DNA from: Paucibacter sp. PLA-PC-4
GTDB lineage: Bacteria; Pseudomonadota; Gammaproteobacteria; Burkholderiales; Burkholderiaceae_C
Direction: 5' to 3'
Length of the DNA: 64,000 nt
Assembly: GCF_026241155.1 (NCBI RefSeq)
Contig: NZ_JAPFGP010000020.1
Span: forward strand, 36,373-100,372
The first letter of the stretch is position 1; every line of letters starts with the position of its first letter. Positions 8,358-17,344 of the stretch are shown here, piece by piece. Position numbers and translations under genes: made by a program. A model generated the notes under the pieces. That model did no database searches. It was not told where the DNA came from and saw only the letters and a program-made list of their open reading frames with translations.

Positions 8358-10262
8358 ATGAATTCGATCCGTGCCCTCGTCCTGGCCCTGATGTTCCTTG
8401 CCAGCGGCGCCCAAGCCGTCGAGCTGAAGCTGCGCATCCTGCAGACCAGCGATGTGCACATGAATCTACTGAACTACGACTACTACCAGGACCGAAGCAC
8501 CGATGAATACGGCCTAGCCAAGACGGTCAGCCTGATCAAGGCGGCTCGGGCCGAGGCCAAGAACAGCTTGCTCTTCGACAATGGTGATCTGCTGCAAGGC
8601 AGTCCGCTGGGCGATGTGGTGGCGCGCGTCAAGCCGCTGGCCAAGGACGCTGTGCATCCCGCGTACAAAGTACTGAACCTGCTGGGTGTCGATGCCGCCA
8701 ATATCGGCAACCACGAGTTCAACTACGGTCTGCCCTTTCTCCGCCAGGCCATCGCCGGCGCGCAATTCCCTTATGTCAGCGCCAACGTGGTCGAGGCCGG
8801 CAGCGGCAAGCCGGCCTTTAAGCCCTATGTGATCCTGCAGCGCACGCTCGTCGACGAGGCCGGTCAGAGCCATGCGCTGAAGATCGGCGTGATCGGCTTT
8901 GTCCCGCCACAGATCATGCAATGGGATCGCCAGCATCTGGAAGGCCGGGTCCGGGCGCTGGACATCATCGAGGCGGCCCGGCGCTATCTGCCCGAGATGC
9001 GCGCGGCCGGTGCCGAGCTGGTGGTGGCGATCGCGCACAGCGGCTTCGAGAAGACCGAGCAGCCCAAATTCGCAGAGAACGTAGCAGCCCAGCTGGCCCA
9101 GGTTCCAGGGGTTGACACCTTGCTGCTGGGCCATGCCCATGCTGAGTTCCCCAGCCCCGCCTTCGCCGGCTACCCCGGCGTAGATTTGGCGCGCGGCAGC
9201 ATCCACGGCGTGCCCAGCGTGATGCCGGGCCGCTGGGGCGATCATCTAGGCGTGATCGATCTGAAGCTGGACAACAGCAGCGGCGCCTGGAAGGTGGTCG
9301 ACAGCCGCGCCGAGATCCGTGCGATCTACCAACGCAGCAACCGGCGTGCGCTGGTAGAGGCCGATCCGCTGGTGGCACAGACGATTGCCGTAGAACACCA
9401 GCAGACGCTGGACTATGTGCGCGGCCAGGTGGCAATCACCGAGGCGCCCATCCACAGCTACTTCGCCCAGGTGGCAGACGACCCTTCGGTCCAAGTCGTC
9501 GCCCAGGCACAGCTGGCCTATGTGGCGCGCGCGGTGCGCGGCACGGCCTATGAAAAACTGCCGTTACTCTCGGCCGCCGCCCCTTTCAAGGCAGGCGGGC
9601 GCCAGGGCTGGAGCAACTACACCGACATCCCGGCCGGCCCGGTGGCGATCAAGCATGTGGCCGATCTCTACGTCTACCCCAACACCATCAAGGCGGTGAA
9701 GATTACCGGCGCCGAGCTGCGTGAGTGGCTGGAGATGTCAGCCGGCCAGTTCCGGCAGATCGACCCCAAGGGGCCGGCCGAGCAGGCCCTGATCGAGCCG
9801 GGCTTTCGCTCCTACAACTTCGACATGATCGAAGGCGTCAGCTACGAGATCGATGTCAGCCAGCCCGCCCGCTACGATGTTGAGGGAAAACGCAGCACCG
9901 CCCAGGGCCATCGCATCGTCAATCTGCGCTACCAAGGCAAGCCGATTGACGCGGCGGCCGAGTTCCTGGTCGTCACCAACAACTACCGTGCCAATGGCGG
10001 TGGCGGTTTCCCGGGCCTGAGCGCCGAGCGCATCGTGATCGACGCGCCTGATGAGAACCGCGAAGCGCTGGCGCAGTACCTGACCACGGTCAAGCGCTTC
10101 AACCCATCTGCCGACGGCAACTGGCGCATCCTGCCGGTACCGGGCATCCAACTGCGCTTCAGCTCAAGCGCCAGCGGCATCCAGCACCTGCCGCGCACGC
10201 CGTCCGTGCGCCTGGTCCGGAATCAGGGCGATGGCTCCGCCTTGTACGAGCTGGCGCACTGA
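8358..10262 (+). CDS. cpdB: 2',3'-cyclic-nucleotide 2'-phosphodiesterase / 3'-nucleotidase, periplasmic
   Basis: A 634-residue secreted enzyme that hydrolyses 2',3'-cyclic nucleotides and 3'-nucleotides in the periplasm for nucleotide and phosphate scavenging. It begins with a signal peptide (hydrophobic ALVLALMFLASG, cleavage near AQA). The N-terminal metallophosphatase domain has TSDVHMN, DNGDLLQGSPLGD, GNHEFNYG, AHSGFE and LGHAHAEFP metal ligands. The C-terminal 5'-nucleotidase domain includes NNYRANGGGGFPG. Length and motif order match CpdB. The gene converges on the PLP-decarboxylase gene with only 7 bases between the two stop codons, so it marks the left edge of the polysaccharide locus and is probably unrelated to it. 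Confidence 0.9.
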   Translation: MNSIRALVLALMFLASGAQAVELKLRILQTSDVHMNLLNYDYYQDRSTDEYGLAKTVSLIKAARAEAKNSLLFDNGDLLQGSPLGDVVARVKPLAKDAVHPAYKVLNLLGVDAANIGNHEFNYGLPFLRQAIAGAQFPYVSANVVEAGSGKPAFKPYVILQRTLVDEAGQSHALKIGVIGFVPPQIMQWDRQHLEGRVRALDIIEAARRYLPEMRAAGAELVVAIAHSGFEKTEQPKFAENVAAQLAQVPGVDTLLLGHAHAEFPSPAFAGYPGVDLARGSIHGVPSVMPGRWGDHLGVIDLKLDNSSGAWKVVDSRAEIRAIYQRSNRRALVEADPLVAQTIAVEHQQTLDYVRGQVAITEAPIHSYFAQVADDPSVQVVAQAQLAYVARAVRGTAYEKLPLLSAAAPFKAGGRQGWSNYTDIPAGPVAIKHVADLYVYPNTIKAVKITGAELREWLEMSAGQFRQIDPKGPAEQALIEPGFRSYNFDMIEGVSYEIDVSQPARYDVEGKRSTAQGHRIVNLRYQGKPIDAAAEFLVVTNNYRANGGGGFPGLSAERIVIDAPDENREALAQYLTTVKRFNPSADGNWRILPVPGIQLRFSSSASGIQHLPRTPSVRLVRNQGDGSALYELAH

Positions 10263-10269
10263 GCTGCGG

Positions 10270-11520
10270 TCAGCCGACCAGCACCTCGACCACCGCCGGA
10301 TGGCCCAGAAATCCCTGCGGACTGGCGCTGGCGCCATAGGCCCCGGACTGAAAGACGACGGCCATATCTCCAGGCTGGGCCGCCGCCAGCTCCATCTTGT
10401 CGGCCAACAGATCCAGTGGCGTGCACAGCGGCCCCACCACTGAGGCGCTCTCGACCGCAGCCTCAGCGCGTGTCTGGCTGATCATCGCCGGATAGTTCTT
10501 GCGTATCACCTGGCCGAAATTGCCTGAGGCTGACAGGTGGTGGTGCAGGCCGCCATCACAGAGCAGGTAGACCTGGCCGCGCGAGACCTTGCGGTCGACA
10601 ATGCGCGTCACGTAAACCCCTGCCTCGCCTACCAAATAGCGACCCAGCTCGATCACCAGTTCCGCCTGGGGCATCTCGCGGACCGCTCGCTCGGCAATGG
10701 CCTGCAGATTGGCGCCGATGGGCGCCAGGTCCAGCGCCTGCTCACCGGGGAAGTAGGGGATGCCGAAGCCGCCACCGAGGTTCAGGAACTTGACCGGGCC
10801 GGGCGCATCGGCCGCCAGGCGCAGCGCCAGCTCGTAGCACTTCTGCTGAGCCTCGCAAATAGCCTCGGGCTTGAGGTTCTGCGAGCCGGCGAACAGATGA
10901 AACCCCTCAAACGCCAAGCCCATGCGCTCCACCTCGGCCAGCGCGGTTGGCACCAGCTCGGCATCGATGCCGAATTGCTTGGGGCCGCCACTCATCTTCA
11001 TGCCCGAGCCCTTCAGCTCGAAATCTGGGTTGACGCGTATCGCCACCCGTGCCGGCACGCCCAGCTCGGCCGCCGCACCCGCCAGTACTGGCAGCTCGCG
11101 CAGGCTCTCCACATTGACCAGCACACCGGCGGCCACCGCCTGGCGCAGCTCGATATCGCGCTTGGCCGGTCCGGCAAAGCTGATCTCGGCCGGGTCGGCC
11201 CCGGCATCCAGCGCCACCTTCAGCTCGCCCGCCGAGGCCACGTCGATGCCGTCCACCAGGCCGGCCATGAGCGAGACGACGGCCGGCATCGGGTTGGCCT
11301 TCATCGCGTAGTGCAGCTTGATAGCGGCAGGCAGCGCGGCGCGCAGGCTTGCCACGCGCTCGCGCAGCAAGCGCCGGTCATACGCGTAAAACGGCGTCTG
11401 GCCGACCTGCTCGGCCAGCAGCGAGAGCCGCTTGCCGCCGACGACCAGCTCGCCGCCCTGCAGCGCAAACTGATCCATCGCCGCATGCTGCGGCGGCTTC
11501 TTTACGGGACTGTCACTCAT
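10270..11520 (-). CDS. PLP-dependent decarboxylase, exosortase A system-associated
   Basis: A 416-residue fold-III PLP enzyme of the Orn/DAP/Arg decarboxylase type, matching the exosortase-associated subfamily (TIGR03099 type). The PLP lysine is K74 in HYAMKAN; GIDVASAGEL, the glycine-rich phosphate loop LNLGGGFG, CDGGLHHHL and GPLCTPLD (conserved active-site cysteine) are all present. The start is fixed by the ATGA overlap with the acyl-ligase gene. Free DAP decarboxylases usually act on small amino acids, but this subfamily also resembles BtrK of butirosin biosynthesis, which decarboxylates a carrier-bound glutamyl group. With an acyl carrier protein and an acyl ligase next to it, carrier-bound decarboxylation is an attractive inference. 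Confidence 0.88.
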   Translation of the reverse strand: MSDSPVKKPPQHAAMDQFALQGGELVVGGKRLSLLAEQVGQTPFYAYDRRLLRERVASLRAALPAAIKLHYAMKANPMPAVVSLMAGLVDGIDVASAGELKVALDAGADPAEISFAGPAKRDIELRQAVAAGVLVNVESLRELPVLAGAAAELGVPARVAIRVNPDFELKGSGMKMSGGPKQFGIDAELVPTALAEVERMGLAFEGFHLFAGSQNLKPEAICEAQQKCYELALRLAADAPGPVKFLNLGGGFGIPYFPGEQALDLAPIGANLQAIAERAVREMPQAELVIELGRYLVGEAGVYVTRIVDRKVSRGQVYLLCDGGLHHHLSASGNFGQVIRKNYPAMISQTRAEAAVESASVVGPLCTPLDLLADKMELAAAQPGDMAVVFQSGAYGASASPQGFLGHPAVVEVLVG

Positions 11521-13142
11521 AGATTCTTCTCCACCCAGGCAGTCGACAGCAGCTTGCGGTCGATCTTGCCGTTCGGGTTGCGCGGCAGCGGGCCGGCCTG
11601 GACTTCGATACCAGCCGGCACCATATAGGCTGGCATGCGCTTCTTGCACTCGGCCTGCAGCGCGGCCAGGTCCAGCGCCTGGCTGCCGGCGGGCGGTGTT
11701 GCGATCACCTGGATGGCCTGGCCCAGAGCCGCATGGTCGACGCCGAAGGCCACGCATTCGCCGACGAGCTGGGTTGCATACAGCACCTCCTCCACCTCGG
11801 TCGGGCTGACCCGGTAGCCCGAGGTCTTCATCATCTCGTCGCGCCGTCCGATGAAGTAGAGGTAGCCCTCGGCATCGCGACGCACCGTGTCGCCTGAGAA
11901 CACGGCAAACTCGGGTAACTGCAGTCCGGCCTCGCGGGCACCGGCTCCGACCGGCAGCGGCTTGTAGCGCTCGGCTGTCTTCTCTGCATCGTTCCAGTAG
12001 CCCAGCCCCACCAACGCACCGCGATGCACCAGCTCGCCCGGCTCCTCGGCCGCGCATTCGCTGCCATCCTCGCGCAGCACCAGGATCTCGGCGTTCGGAA
12101 TCGCCTTGCCGATCGAGTCGGGCCGCAGATCGACCTGATCGGGCGGCAGATAGGTCGAGCGGAAGGCCTCAGTCAGGCCATACATCAGGAAGGGCTTGGC
12201 CGAGGGGACGCGCTGGCGCAGGAGCTGCAGGGTCTCGCGCGGCATGCGCCCGCCAGTGTTCGCGAAGTAGCGCAGCTGCTGGTCAATCGCCGCCGGCCAC
12301 TCCAGCTGGGACAGCTGGATGTAGAGCGGCGGCACGGCGGTCAGCCCGGTGATGCGCTCGCGCTCCATAGCTTTGAGCACATCACGCGGCAGCAGATAGT
12401 TCAGCAAAACTACACGCGCACCGACATGGAAGGCCGTTGTCAGCTGGCTGAAGCCGGCATCAAAGGACAGCGGCAATGCGGCCAGGAGGCTGTCCTGGGG
12501 CCGATTCTCCAGATAGGAAGCCACGCTCTTGGCGCCGGCCACCATATTGCGATGCGACAGCACCACGCCTTTGGGCCGGCCGGTGGAGCCCGACGTATAG
12601 AGGATGGCGGCCATATCGCTGTCGATCACGCGGTGGCCGGCCTGCGCAGGCGCGTCCAGCAGATCGGCGAAACGGTGCAACGGCAGACCTGTGCCATCCG
12701 CAGCGCCAGCATTCGGCGCCTCGGTCAGCACGACATGACGCAGCCCCGGACATCCCGGCAGCGTCTCGCGCAGCAGCGCAAAGCGCTCAGGCGAGGTGAT
12801 CAGCACCCGCACCTCGCAGTCGCGCAGGATAAAGCCGACCTGCTCGGGCTTGAGCAGTGGGTTCAGCGGCACGAAAACGCCACCGGCGGCCGGCGCGCCA
12901 AAGCTGGCGATCACGGTCTCGAAGCGCTTTTCCAGATAGATCGCAACACGCTCGCCGCGCCGCAGGTCCAGGGCACGCAAGCCGGAGGCCAGCGCCTGAA
13001 CCTGCTGCGCCAGCTCGCCGTAGGAGAGCTGGCGGTCCGCCAGACTCAGGGCCGGCGCTGCGGGCGAGCGCAGCGCACTGCGCAGGGGCAACTCATGCAA
13101 GAGCACACTGTCGCCAGAAAAATCCACGTGTTCAGCTGTCAT
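11517..13142 (-). CDS. Acyl-CoA ligase (AMP-forming), exosortase A system-associated
   Basis: A 541-residue adenylate-forming enzyme of the exosortase-associated type (TIGR03098 type). The P-loop YTSGSTGRPKG is at about residues 182-192, the YGLTEAF motif lies in the middle, and GYRVSPTEVEE plus PRNPNGKIDRK with the C-terminal catalytic lysine close the protein. I chose the ATG at 13142 over an upstream frame extension because homologous N-termini begin near the LLHEL segment. It would activate a carboxylic or amino acid as an adenylate and load it on CoA or on the ACP encoded divergently 235 bases away. It is translationally coupled to the decarboxylase gene downstream. Confidence 0.88.
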   Translation of the reverse strand: MTAEHVDFSGDSVLLHELPLRSALRSPAAPALSLADRQLSYGELAQQVQALASGLRALDLRRGERVAIYLEKRFETVIASFGAPAAGGVFVPLNPLLKPEQVGFILRDCEVRVLITSPERFALLRETLPGCPGLRHVVLTEAPNAGAADGTGLPLHRFADLLDAPAQAGHRVIDSDMAAILYTSGSTGRPKGVVLSHRNMVAGAKSVASYLENRPQDSLLAALPLSFDAGFSQLTTAFHVGARVVLLNYLLPRDVLKAMERERITGLTAVPPLYIQLSQLEWPAAIDQQLRYFANTGGRMPRETLQLLRQRVPSAKPFLMYGLTEAFRSTYLPPDQVDLRPDSIGKAIPNAEILVLREDGSECAAEEPGELVHRGALVGLGYWNDAEKTAERYKPLPVGAGAREAGLQLPEFAVFSGDTVRRDAEGYLYFIGRRDEMMKTSGYRVSPTEVEEVLYATQLVGECVAFGVDHAALGQAIQVIATPPAGSQALDLAALQAECKKRMPAYMVPAGIEVQAGPLPRNPNGKIDRKLLSTAWVEKNL

Positions 13143-13376
13143 GGAACTCATTGAAATAGGGGACACGCCGCCTCGGCAGGTGTTCGCCGCAGCCACTTTG
13201 GCATCCTACAGGCTGCACGATCGCGTGCCCCGTGGAGCGTACGCGAAACCTGCGTGACATATTGTGGGTGTGCCCCTCAGGATAAGGGGGCAGCAGGCCA
13301 CAGATCGTCGCGGGCGCCCAGTTAAGATGCGCCGCTGTTGTGGGCAGCTTCGCCCTCGGAAAATTACAGAAAAAAC
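13143..13376. promoter_or_regulatory. Divergent promoter region between the two exosortase transcription units
   Basis: This 234-base stretch contains no gene and must drive the leftward acyl-ligase/decarboxylase pair and the long rightward operon starting with the acyl carrier protein. On the + strand TTAAGAT (13322-13328) is a possible -10 element without a good -35. The last 20 bases before the ACP start are A-rich (AAAATTACAGAAAAAAC), as in a standby or weak ribosome site; there is no clear Shine-Dalgarno. No perfect long inverted repeat is visible. Confidence 0.5.
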
Positions 13377-13628
13377 ATGGACGCCGAAAAGCAAGTTCTG
13401 CGCATTCTTGACGAGGTCCTGAGCCTGAACGGCCGCAGCGCCGGCTTTGACCGCGATACCGCCCTGCTCGGCGCCATCCCGGAGCTCGACTCAATGGCCG
13501 TGGTCAGCCTGATCACCGCGCTGGAAGAGCAATTGGGCCTCACGGTAGACGACGATGAGATCGACGGTGCCACCTTTGCCAGCGTAGGCTCGCTGGCGGA
13601 TTTCGTCGCGGGCAAGCTGGCGAGCTGA
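13377..13628 (+). CDS. Acyl carrier protein, exosortase A locus
   Basis: An 83-residue acidic carrier protein. The phosphopantetheine attachment serine is S39 in the sequence ELDSMAVV, corresponding to the DSL motif of ACPs with methionine in place of leucine. The C-terminal helix IDGATFASVGSLADFV is typical. I chose ATG 13377 rather than an upstream frame extension, because it gives a normal ACP length. It is the first gene of the rightward operon and faces the acyl-ligase/decarboxylase pair, so it is the likely acceptor of the acyl or aminoacyl group they handle. A fatty-acid-synthesis ACP is unlikely, as no fab genes are near. Confidence 0.88.
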   Translation: MDAEKQVLRILDEVLSLNGRSAGFDRDTALLGAIPELDSMAVVSLITALEEQLGLTVDDDEIDGATFASVGSLADFVAGKLAS

Positions 13629-13660
13629 ACGCCGGCGCCGCGTCCGCAGCCCTCGCCAAG

Positions 13661-14512
13661 ATGCAAGCCTTCTACATCGATCGCCCCGGGGACGGCGGCC
13701 AGCGCTTTTGCATCTACTACCCGGCCCAGGGCGGCCGCGCGCGCGGGCAGATCCTGCATCTGCATCCCTTCGCTGAAGAGCTCAACAAGACGCGGCGGAT
13801 GAGTGCGCTGCAGGCCCGGGCCTTTGCAGCCGCCGGATTTGATGTGCTGCAGATCGACCTGCTGGGCTGCGGAGATAGCTCGGGCGATTTCGGCGACGCC
13901 AGTTGGCAGGCTTGGATCGATGATGGCTTGGCCGGCATCGAATGGCTGCGCCTTCAGGCTGACCCTTCAACGCCGCTTTGCTTGTGGGGCCTGCGGGCCG
14001 GTAGCCTGCTCGCAGTTGAACTGGCTCGTCGCCTGAGTGAACCGGCCGATTTGCTGCTGATGCAGGCTCCGGCGAGCGGCAAGGTGCTGCTACAGCAGTT
14101 TCTGCGGCTCAAGCTGGCCGCTGGGCTGATGGACGGCGACAACAAAGGCTTAATGACGGCACTGCGCCAATCGCTGGCCGCCGGCGAAACGGTGGAGATC
14201 GCCGGTTACCGCCTGTCTGGCGCTCTGGCCCAGGGCCTGGAGGCGGCAACGATGCTGCCGCCGACTTGGTGCGATGGCGCCCCCCGTCTGGCCTGGCTGG
14301 AACTTAGCGGCCAGCTCGGTGCCGAGCTGACGCCGGTCGCGTCTCAGACCCTGGCGCGCTGGCAGCAAGCGGGCTATCGGATCGACGCGCGCTGCGTGCT
14401 CGGCCCAGCGTTCTGGCAGACCAGCGAGATCGAGATCGCCCCGCAGCTCATTGAGGCAGCGACCGCAATGCTCGGGCAGTCCCTGCCGCAACCGACCGCG
14501 ACACCACCATGA
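13661..14512 (+). CDS. Exosortase A system-associated hydrolase 2 (alpha/beta fold)
   Basis: A 283-residue alpha/beta-hydrolase-like protein of the exosortase-associated type (TIGR03101 type). HLHPFAEELNKTRR forms the oxyanion region and QIDLLGCGDSSGDF is the usual strand-turn segment. At the nucleophile elbow the sequence is WGLRAGS, so the nucleophile position of G-x-Nuc-x-G is arginine (R112) and not serine. Either the neighbouring serine takes over or the protein is not a classical esterase. It overlaps the next hydrolase gene by 4 bases, suggesting joint action on the ACP- or CoA-bound product. Confidence 0.85.
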   Translation: MQAFYIDRPGDGGQRFCIYYPAQGGRARGQILHLHPFAEELNKTRRMSALQARAFAAAGFDVLQIDLLGCGDSSGDFGDASWQAWIDDGLAGIEWLRLQADPSTPLCLWGLRAGSLLAVELARRLSEPADLLLMQAPASGKVLLQQFLRLKLAAGLMDGDNKGLMTALRQSLAAGETVEIAGYRLSGALAQGLEAATMLPPTWCDGAPRLAWLELSGQLGAELTPVASQTLARWQQAGYRIDARCVLGPAFWQTSEIEIAPQLIEAATAMLGQSLPQPTATPP

Positions 14513-15402
14513 GCGTGCGAGAACAAGCTCTGCATTTCAGCTGCGCCGGCGACGCGCTGCTGGGCGTTGTCAGCAGCCCGGCGGCGCCCGTGGCGAGCTC
14601 CGGCGTCGGCGTACTCATCGTCGTTGGCGGCCCTCAGTACCGGGCCGGCAGCCACCGTCAGTTCGTGTTGCTGGCCCGTGCTTTGGCCGCGCAGGGGCAT
14701 GCCTGCCTACGTTTCGATTACCGAGGGATGGGTGACAGCAGCGGTGAGGCGAGGGACTTCGAGGGGGTCGAGGCGGACATTGACGCTGCGATCGTGGCCT
14801 TGCGCGCCCATTCGCCGGCGATACAACGGATCGTGCTGTGGGGGCTGTGTGACGGTGCCTCGGCCATCCTCTTGTATCTGCGCTCGCGGGCAGTGCGGAC
14901 CGACGTGCACGGGCTGTGCTTGGTCAATCCGTGGGTGCGCTCAGTCGAAACCCTGGCACGGGCGCGGGTGAAGCACTACTACCGCGAGCGGCTGATGCAG
15001 CGCAGCTTTTGGCTGAAGCTGCTGCGTGGCGGTGTCGCGACACAGGCGGTTCGCGGACTGCTTGCGAATCTGCGACAAGCAAGGACGGCGCCGGCCCCGA
15101 CAGACAGACAGGAACGGTTGTCATTTCCCAATGCCATGGCCCAGGCCTGGAAGAGCTTCGATGGCCCGGTGCTGCTGCTGCTCAGCGGTCAGGACCTAAC
15201 CGCCAAGGAATTCATCGACACGGCTGCAACAGCGCCCGCCTGGGCGGGCGTGCTGAACGGCCCGAACATCACCCGAGAGGATCTGCCCCTGGCCGACCAC
15301 ACTTTCTCGGAGAACGCACATCGCCGGCAGCTCGAGCAGATCTGCCTCGACTGGCTGAGCAGCCATGCCCTGACAGAGCACGCTAGGAGAAGGCCATCAT
15401 GA
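14509..15402 (+). CDS. Exosortase A system-associated hydrolase 1 (alpha/beta fold)
   Basis: A 297-residue alpha/beta hydrolase of the exosortase-associated type (TIGR03100 type). The oxyanion region is VVGGPQYRAGSH, followed by RFDYRGMGDSSG. The nucleophile elbow is WGLCDGAS, which places a cysteine (C114) at the catalytic position, as in dienelactone-hydrolase-like enzymes. A histidine in DHTFSE near the C-terminus (about residue 263) could complete the triad. The start overlaps the previous stop (ATGA) and its stop overlaps the next start in the same way. Thioesterase or acyl-transfer activity on the ACP product is a reasonable inference. Confidence 0.86.
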   Translation: MSVREQALHFSCAGDALLGVVSSPAAPVASSGVGVLIVVGGPQYRAGSHRQFVLLARALAAQGHACLRFDYRGMGDSSGEARDFEGVEADIDAAIVALRAHSPAIQRIVLWGLCDGASAILLYLRSRAVRTDVHGLCLVNPWVRSVETLARARVKHYYRERLMQRSFWLKLLRGGVATQAVRGLLANLRQARTAPAPTDRQERLSFPNAMAQAWKSFDGPVLLLLSGQDLTAKEFIDTAATAPAWAGVLNGPNITREDLPLADHTFSENAHRRQLEQICLDWLSSHALTEHARRRPS

Positions 15403-16121
15403 ACGGAAATCGACGCTTCGCCCTGCAGCTACTGAGTGTGCTATGCGGCACCAGTATCAGCCTGGCTGCCGGGGCTCAAACCGCCACGCTGTGCGGCGAT
15501 TTGGCCAATGCCTTCGGCCCGCATGACTATAGGAAGGAAGCGGGCAATCCGGACGCGAAGAGGAGCACGACCAATCCACTGTTCCTGGTCGAGAGCGCGC
15601 ATTTCCGGCCCGAGATGGAGGCCCTGATCAGAGGCCGTACGCCCGGCAGCGAGGTCGGACCCGAGCTGGATTACACGCTGCGCGCATTTCCGAACCACCA
15701 TCGCGCGCTGCTGGCCATGACGCGCCTGGCCGAAAAGCAGAAGATCGACCAGCCCAGAGGTGCGCGCTACAGCGTCGATTGCTGGTTCGAGCGTGCGATC
15801 CGGTTCCAAGCCGATGACGGCATTGTTCGCATGCTTTATGCCAACTACTTGGGCAGCAAGGGCCGACGCGACGATGCTATCAAACAGCTCGAAGCCGCCA
15901 CGCAACTGGCCAAGGACAATCCCTTCAGCCACTACAACATCGGCATGATCTATGCCGATATGCAGATCTTCGACCGGGCACTGGCGCAGGCCCACCGTGC
16001 TAGCGAGCTGGGCATGCTGCGCACCGAACTGAAGGACCGCCTGATTGCAGCCGGTCATTGGCGCGACCCGGCTGCCGCTGCTGCTGCCAGTGCGCCAACG
16101 GCCAGTGGAGCGGGACAATGA
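15399..16121 (+). CDS. Secreted TPR-repeat protein
   Basis: A 240-residue protein with an N-terminal signal peptide (hydrophobic LLSVLCGTSISLAAGA, cleavage near GAQ at about residue 27). The mature part carries TPR-like helices (RMLYANYLGSKGRRDDAIKQ and HYNIGMIYADMQIFDRALAQ), so it probably acts as a periplasmic scaffold for the polysaccharide machinery. The C-terminus is an alanine-rich tail. It is coupled on both sides by 4-base overlaps to the hydrolase 1 and aminotransferase genes. No enzymatic motif is present. Confidence 0.75.
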   Translation: MNGNRRFALQLLSVLCGTSISLAAGAQTATLCGDLANAFGPHDYRKEAGNPDAKRSTTNPLFLVESAHFRPEMEALIRGRTPGSEVGPELDYTLRAFPNHHRALLAMTRLAEKQKIDQPRGARYSVDCWFERAIRFQADDGIVRMLYANYLGSKGRRDDAIKQLEAATQLAKDNPFSHYNIGMIYADMQIFDRALAQAHRASELGMLRTELKDRLIAAGHWRDPAAAAAASAPTASGAGQ

Positions 16122-17344
16122 GCATTTCCGCGCCCGGCGTGCTGAGTTCGCACGCGTCGACCGGAGCACCCGCCCGGCCCATCCCGCGCCTGCCAGTGCT
16201 GAGCTGGCAGTCGTTCTCGGGCCAGCGGCGGGCTCCACTGCCATGCCTGCTCGAACAGCCGGGACTGCGTTTGAGCACCAGCGGCCGTGCGTCTATCCTG
16301 CTGGCCGTCGAACTGCTGGGCCTGAAGCCGGGCGACAAGGTTCTGGTGCCTACCTACCACTGCCCGACGATGATCGCCCCCATAGTGGCGCTGAACGTCG
16401 AGCCGGTTTTCTACCCGATTGGCGCCCATGGCGGCGCGCAGATCGAGTGGCTGGAAAGCCAGCCGTTGGAAGGCGTTCGGGCTCTGCTCGCGGCCCATTA
16501 CTTTGGCCTGCCTCAGCCGATGCAGGCCTTGCGTCGCTGGTGCGACCAGCACGGTATCGCGCTGATCGAAGACTGTGCCCATGCGCTGTTCGGCGTTAGC
16601 GGTAGCCGGCCCGTCGGACGCTGGGGTGATATCGCCATCGGCAGCCTGACCAAGTTCCTGCCCGTACCCGAAGGCGGCTGCCTGCAGGTCAACATCAGCA
16701 ATGACCTCAAGCTGATGCTACAGCAGCCCTCACTGCTGCAGCAGATCAAGGCCGCCGCTGACATCGTCCATGTGGCGGCTAGTCACGGCCGCCTGACCGG
16801 GCTGAATTCACTGTTGCTGGGCGTATTCTCCCTGCGGCATCTGGTGAAGCGCCGCAGCAGAGCGCCGCTCGTGATCCCGACACCCGCAGGCGAAGTTGCG
16901 CCCGCTGCGGACGGTTTCACGCTGGACCCGCTGCTGTCGCATCGCGCGCTGACCTGGGCCTCGGCCTGGGTGACCCGCAGCACACCGAGGGCACGTATTG
17001 TCGAGCGCCGCCGTCATCACTTCGCCCACCTGATACGACTGCTCGGCGGCCATCAAGGTCTGCGACCGCTGCACACCGACCTGCCCGACGGCGCCGCGCC
17101 CTATGTCTTTCCTCTTTGGGTCGATCACCCCGACCCAGGCTATGCCAAGCTGCGCCAAATGGGCATCCCAGTATCGCGCTGGGACCGTCTGTGGCCGGGC
17201 CTGCCGACGATTGACGCCGATGTCGGACCAACCTGGGCCCACCATGTGTTGCAACTGGCCTGTCATCAAGACCTCAGCGATGAAGAGGTCCGGGCCATTG
17301 CAGCTACCGTGATCGAGCTTTACGCCACGGACAAGCCGGCGTGA
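16118..17344 (+). CDS. DegT/DnrJ/EryC1/StrS-family aminotransferase
   Basis: A 408-residue fold-I PLP enzyme of the sugar-aminotransferase family. Features are GRASILLAVELLGLKPGDKVLVP, the PTYHCPTM cofactor loop, EDCAHA with D152 contacting the pyridine nitrogen, and GSLTKFLPVPEGG with the PLP lysine K179. Members usually put an amino group on a keto-sugar nucleotide, though some act on other ketones. The start at 16118 overlaps the TPR gene stop (ATGA); an upstream frame extension is ignored. It would supply an amino sugar for the repeat unit made by the glycosyltransferases downstream. No dehydratase partner that makes the keto-sugar is in the window. Confidence 0.82.
   Translation: MSISAPGVLSSHASTGAPARPIPRLPVLSWQSFSGQRRAPLPCLLEQPGLRLSTSGRASILLAVELLGLKPGDKVLVPTYHCPTMIAPIVALNVEPVFYPIGAHGGAQIEWLESQPLEGVRALLAAHYFGLPQPMQALRRWCDQHGIALIEDCAHALFGVSGSRPVGRWGDIAIGSLTKFLPVPEGGCLQVNISNDLKLMLQQPSLLQQIKAAADIVHVAASHGRLTGLNSLLLGVFSLRHLVKRRSRAPLVIPTPAGEVAPAADGFTLDPLLSHRALTWASAWVTRSTPRARIVERRRHHFAHLIRLLGGHQGLRPLHTDLPDGAAPYVFPLWVDHPDPGYAKLRQMGIPVSRWDRLWPGLPTIDADVGPTWAHHVLQLACHQDLSDEEVRAIAATVIELYATDKPA

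Noticed and set aside
13198..13214. TTTGGCATCCTACAGGCT as a possible sigma-54 promoter facing the ACP gene
   Set aside because: The GG-N10-GC spacing is right, but the -12 element is AGGCT instead of TTGCA/T and the distance to the gene is long; too weak to list as a site.
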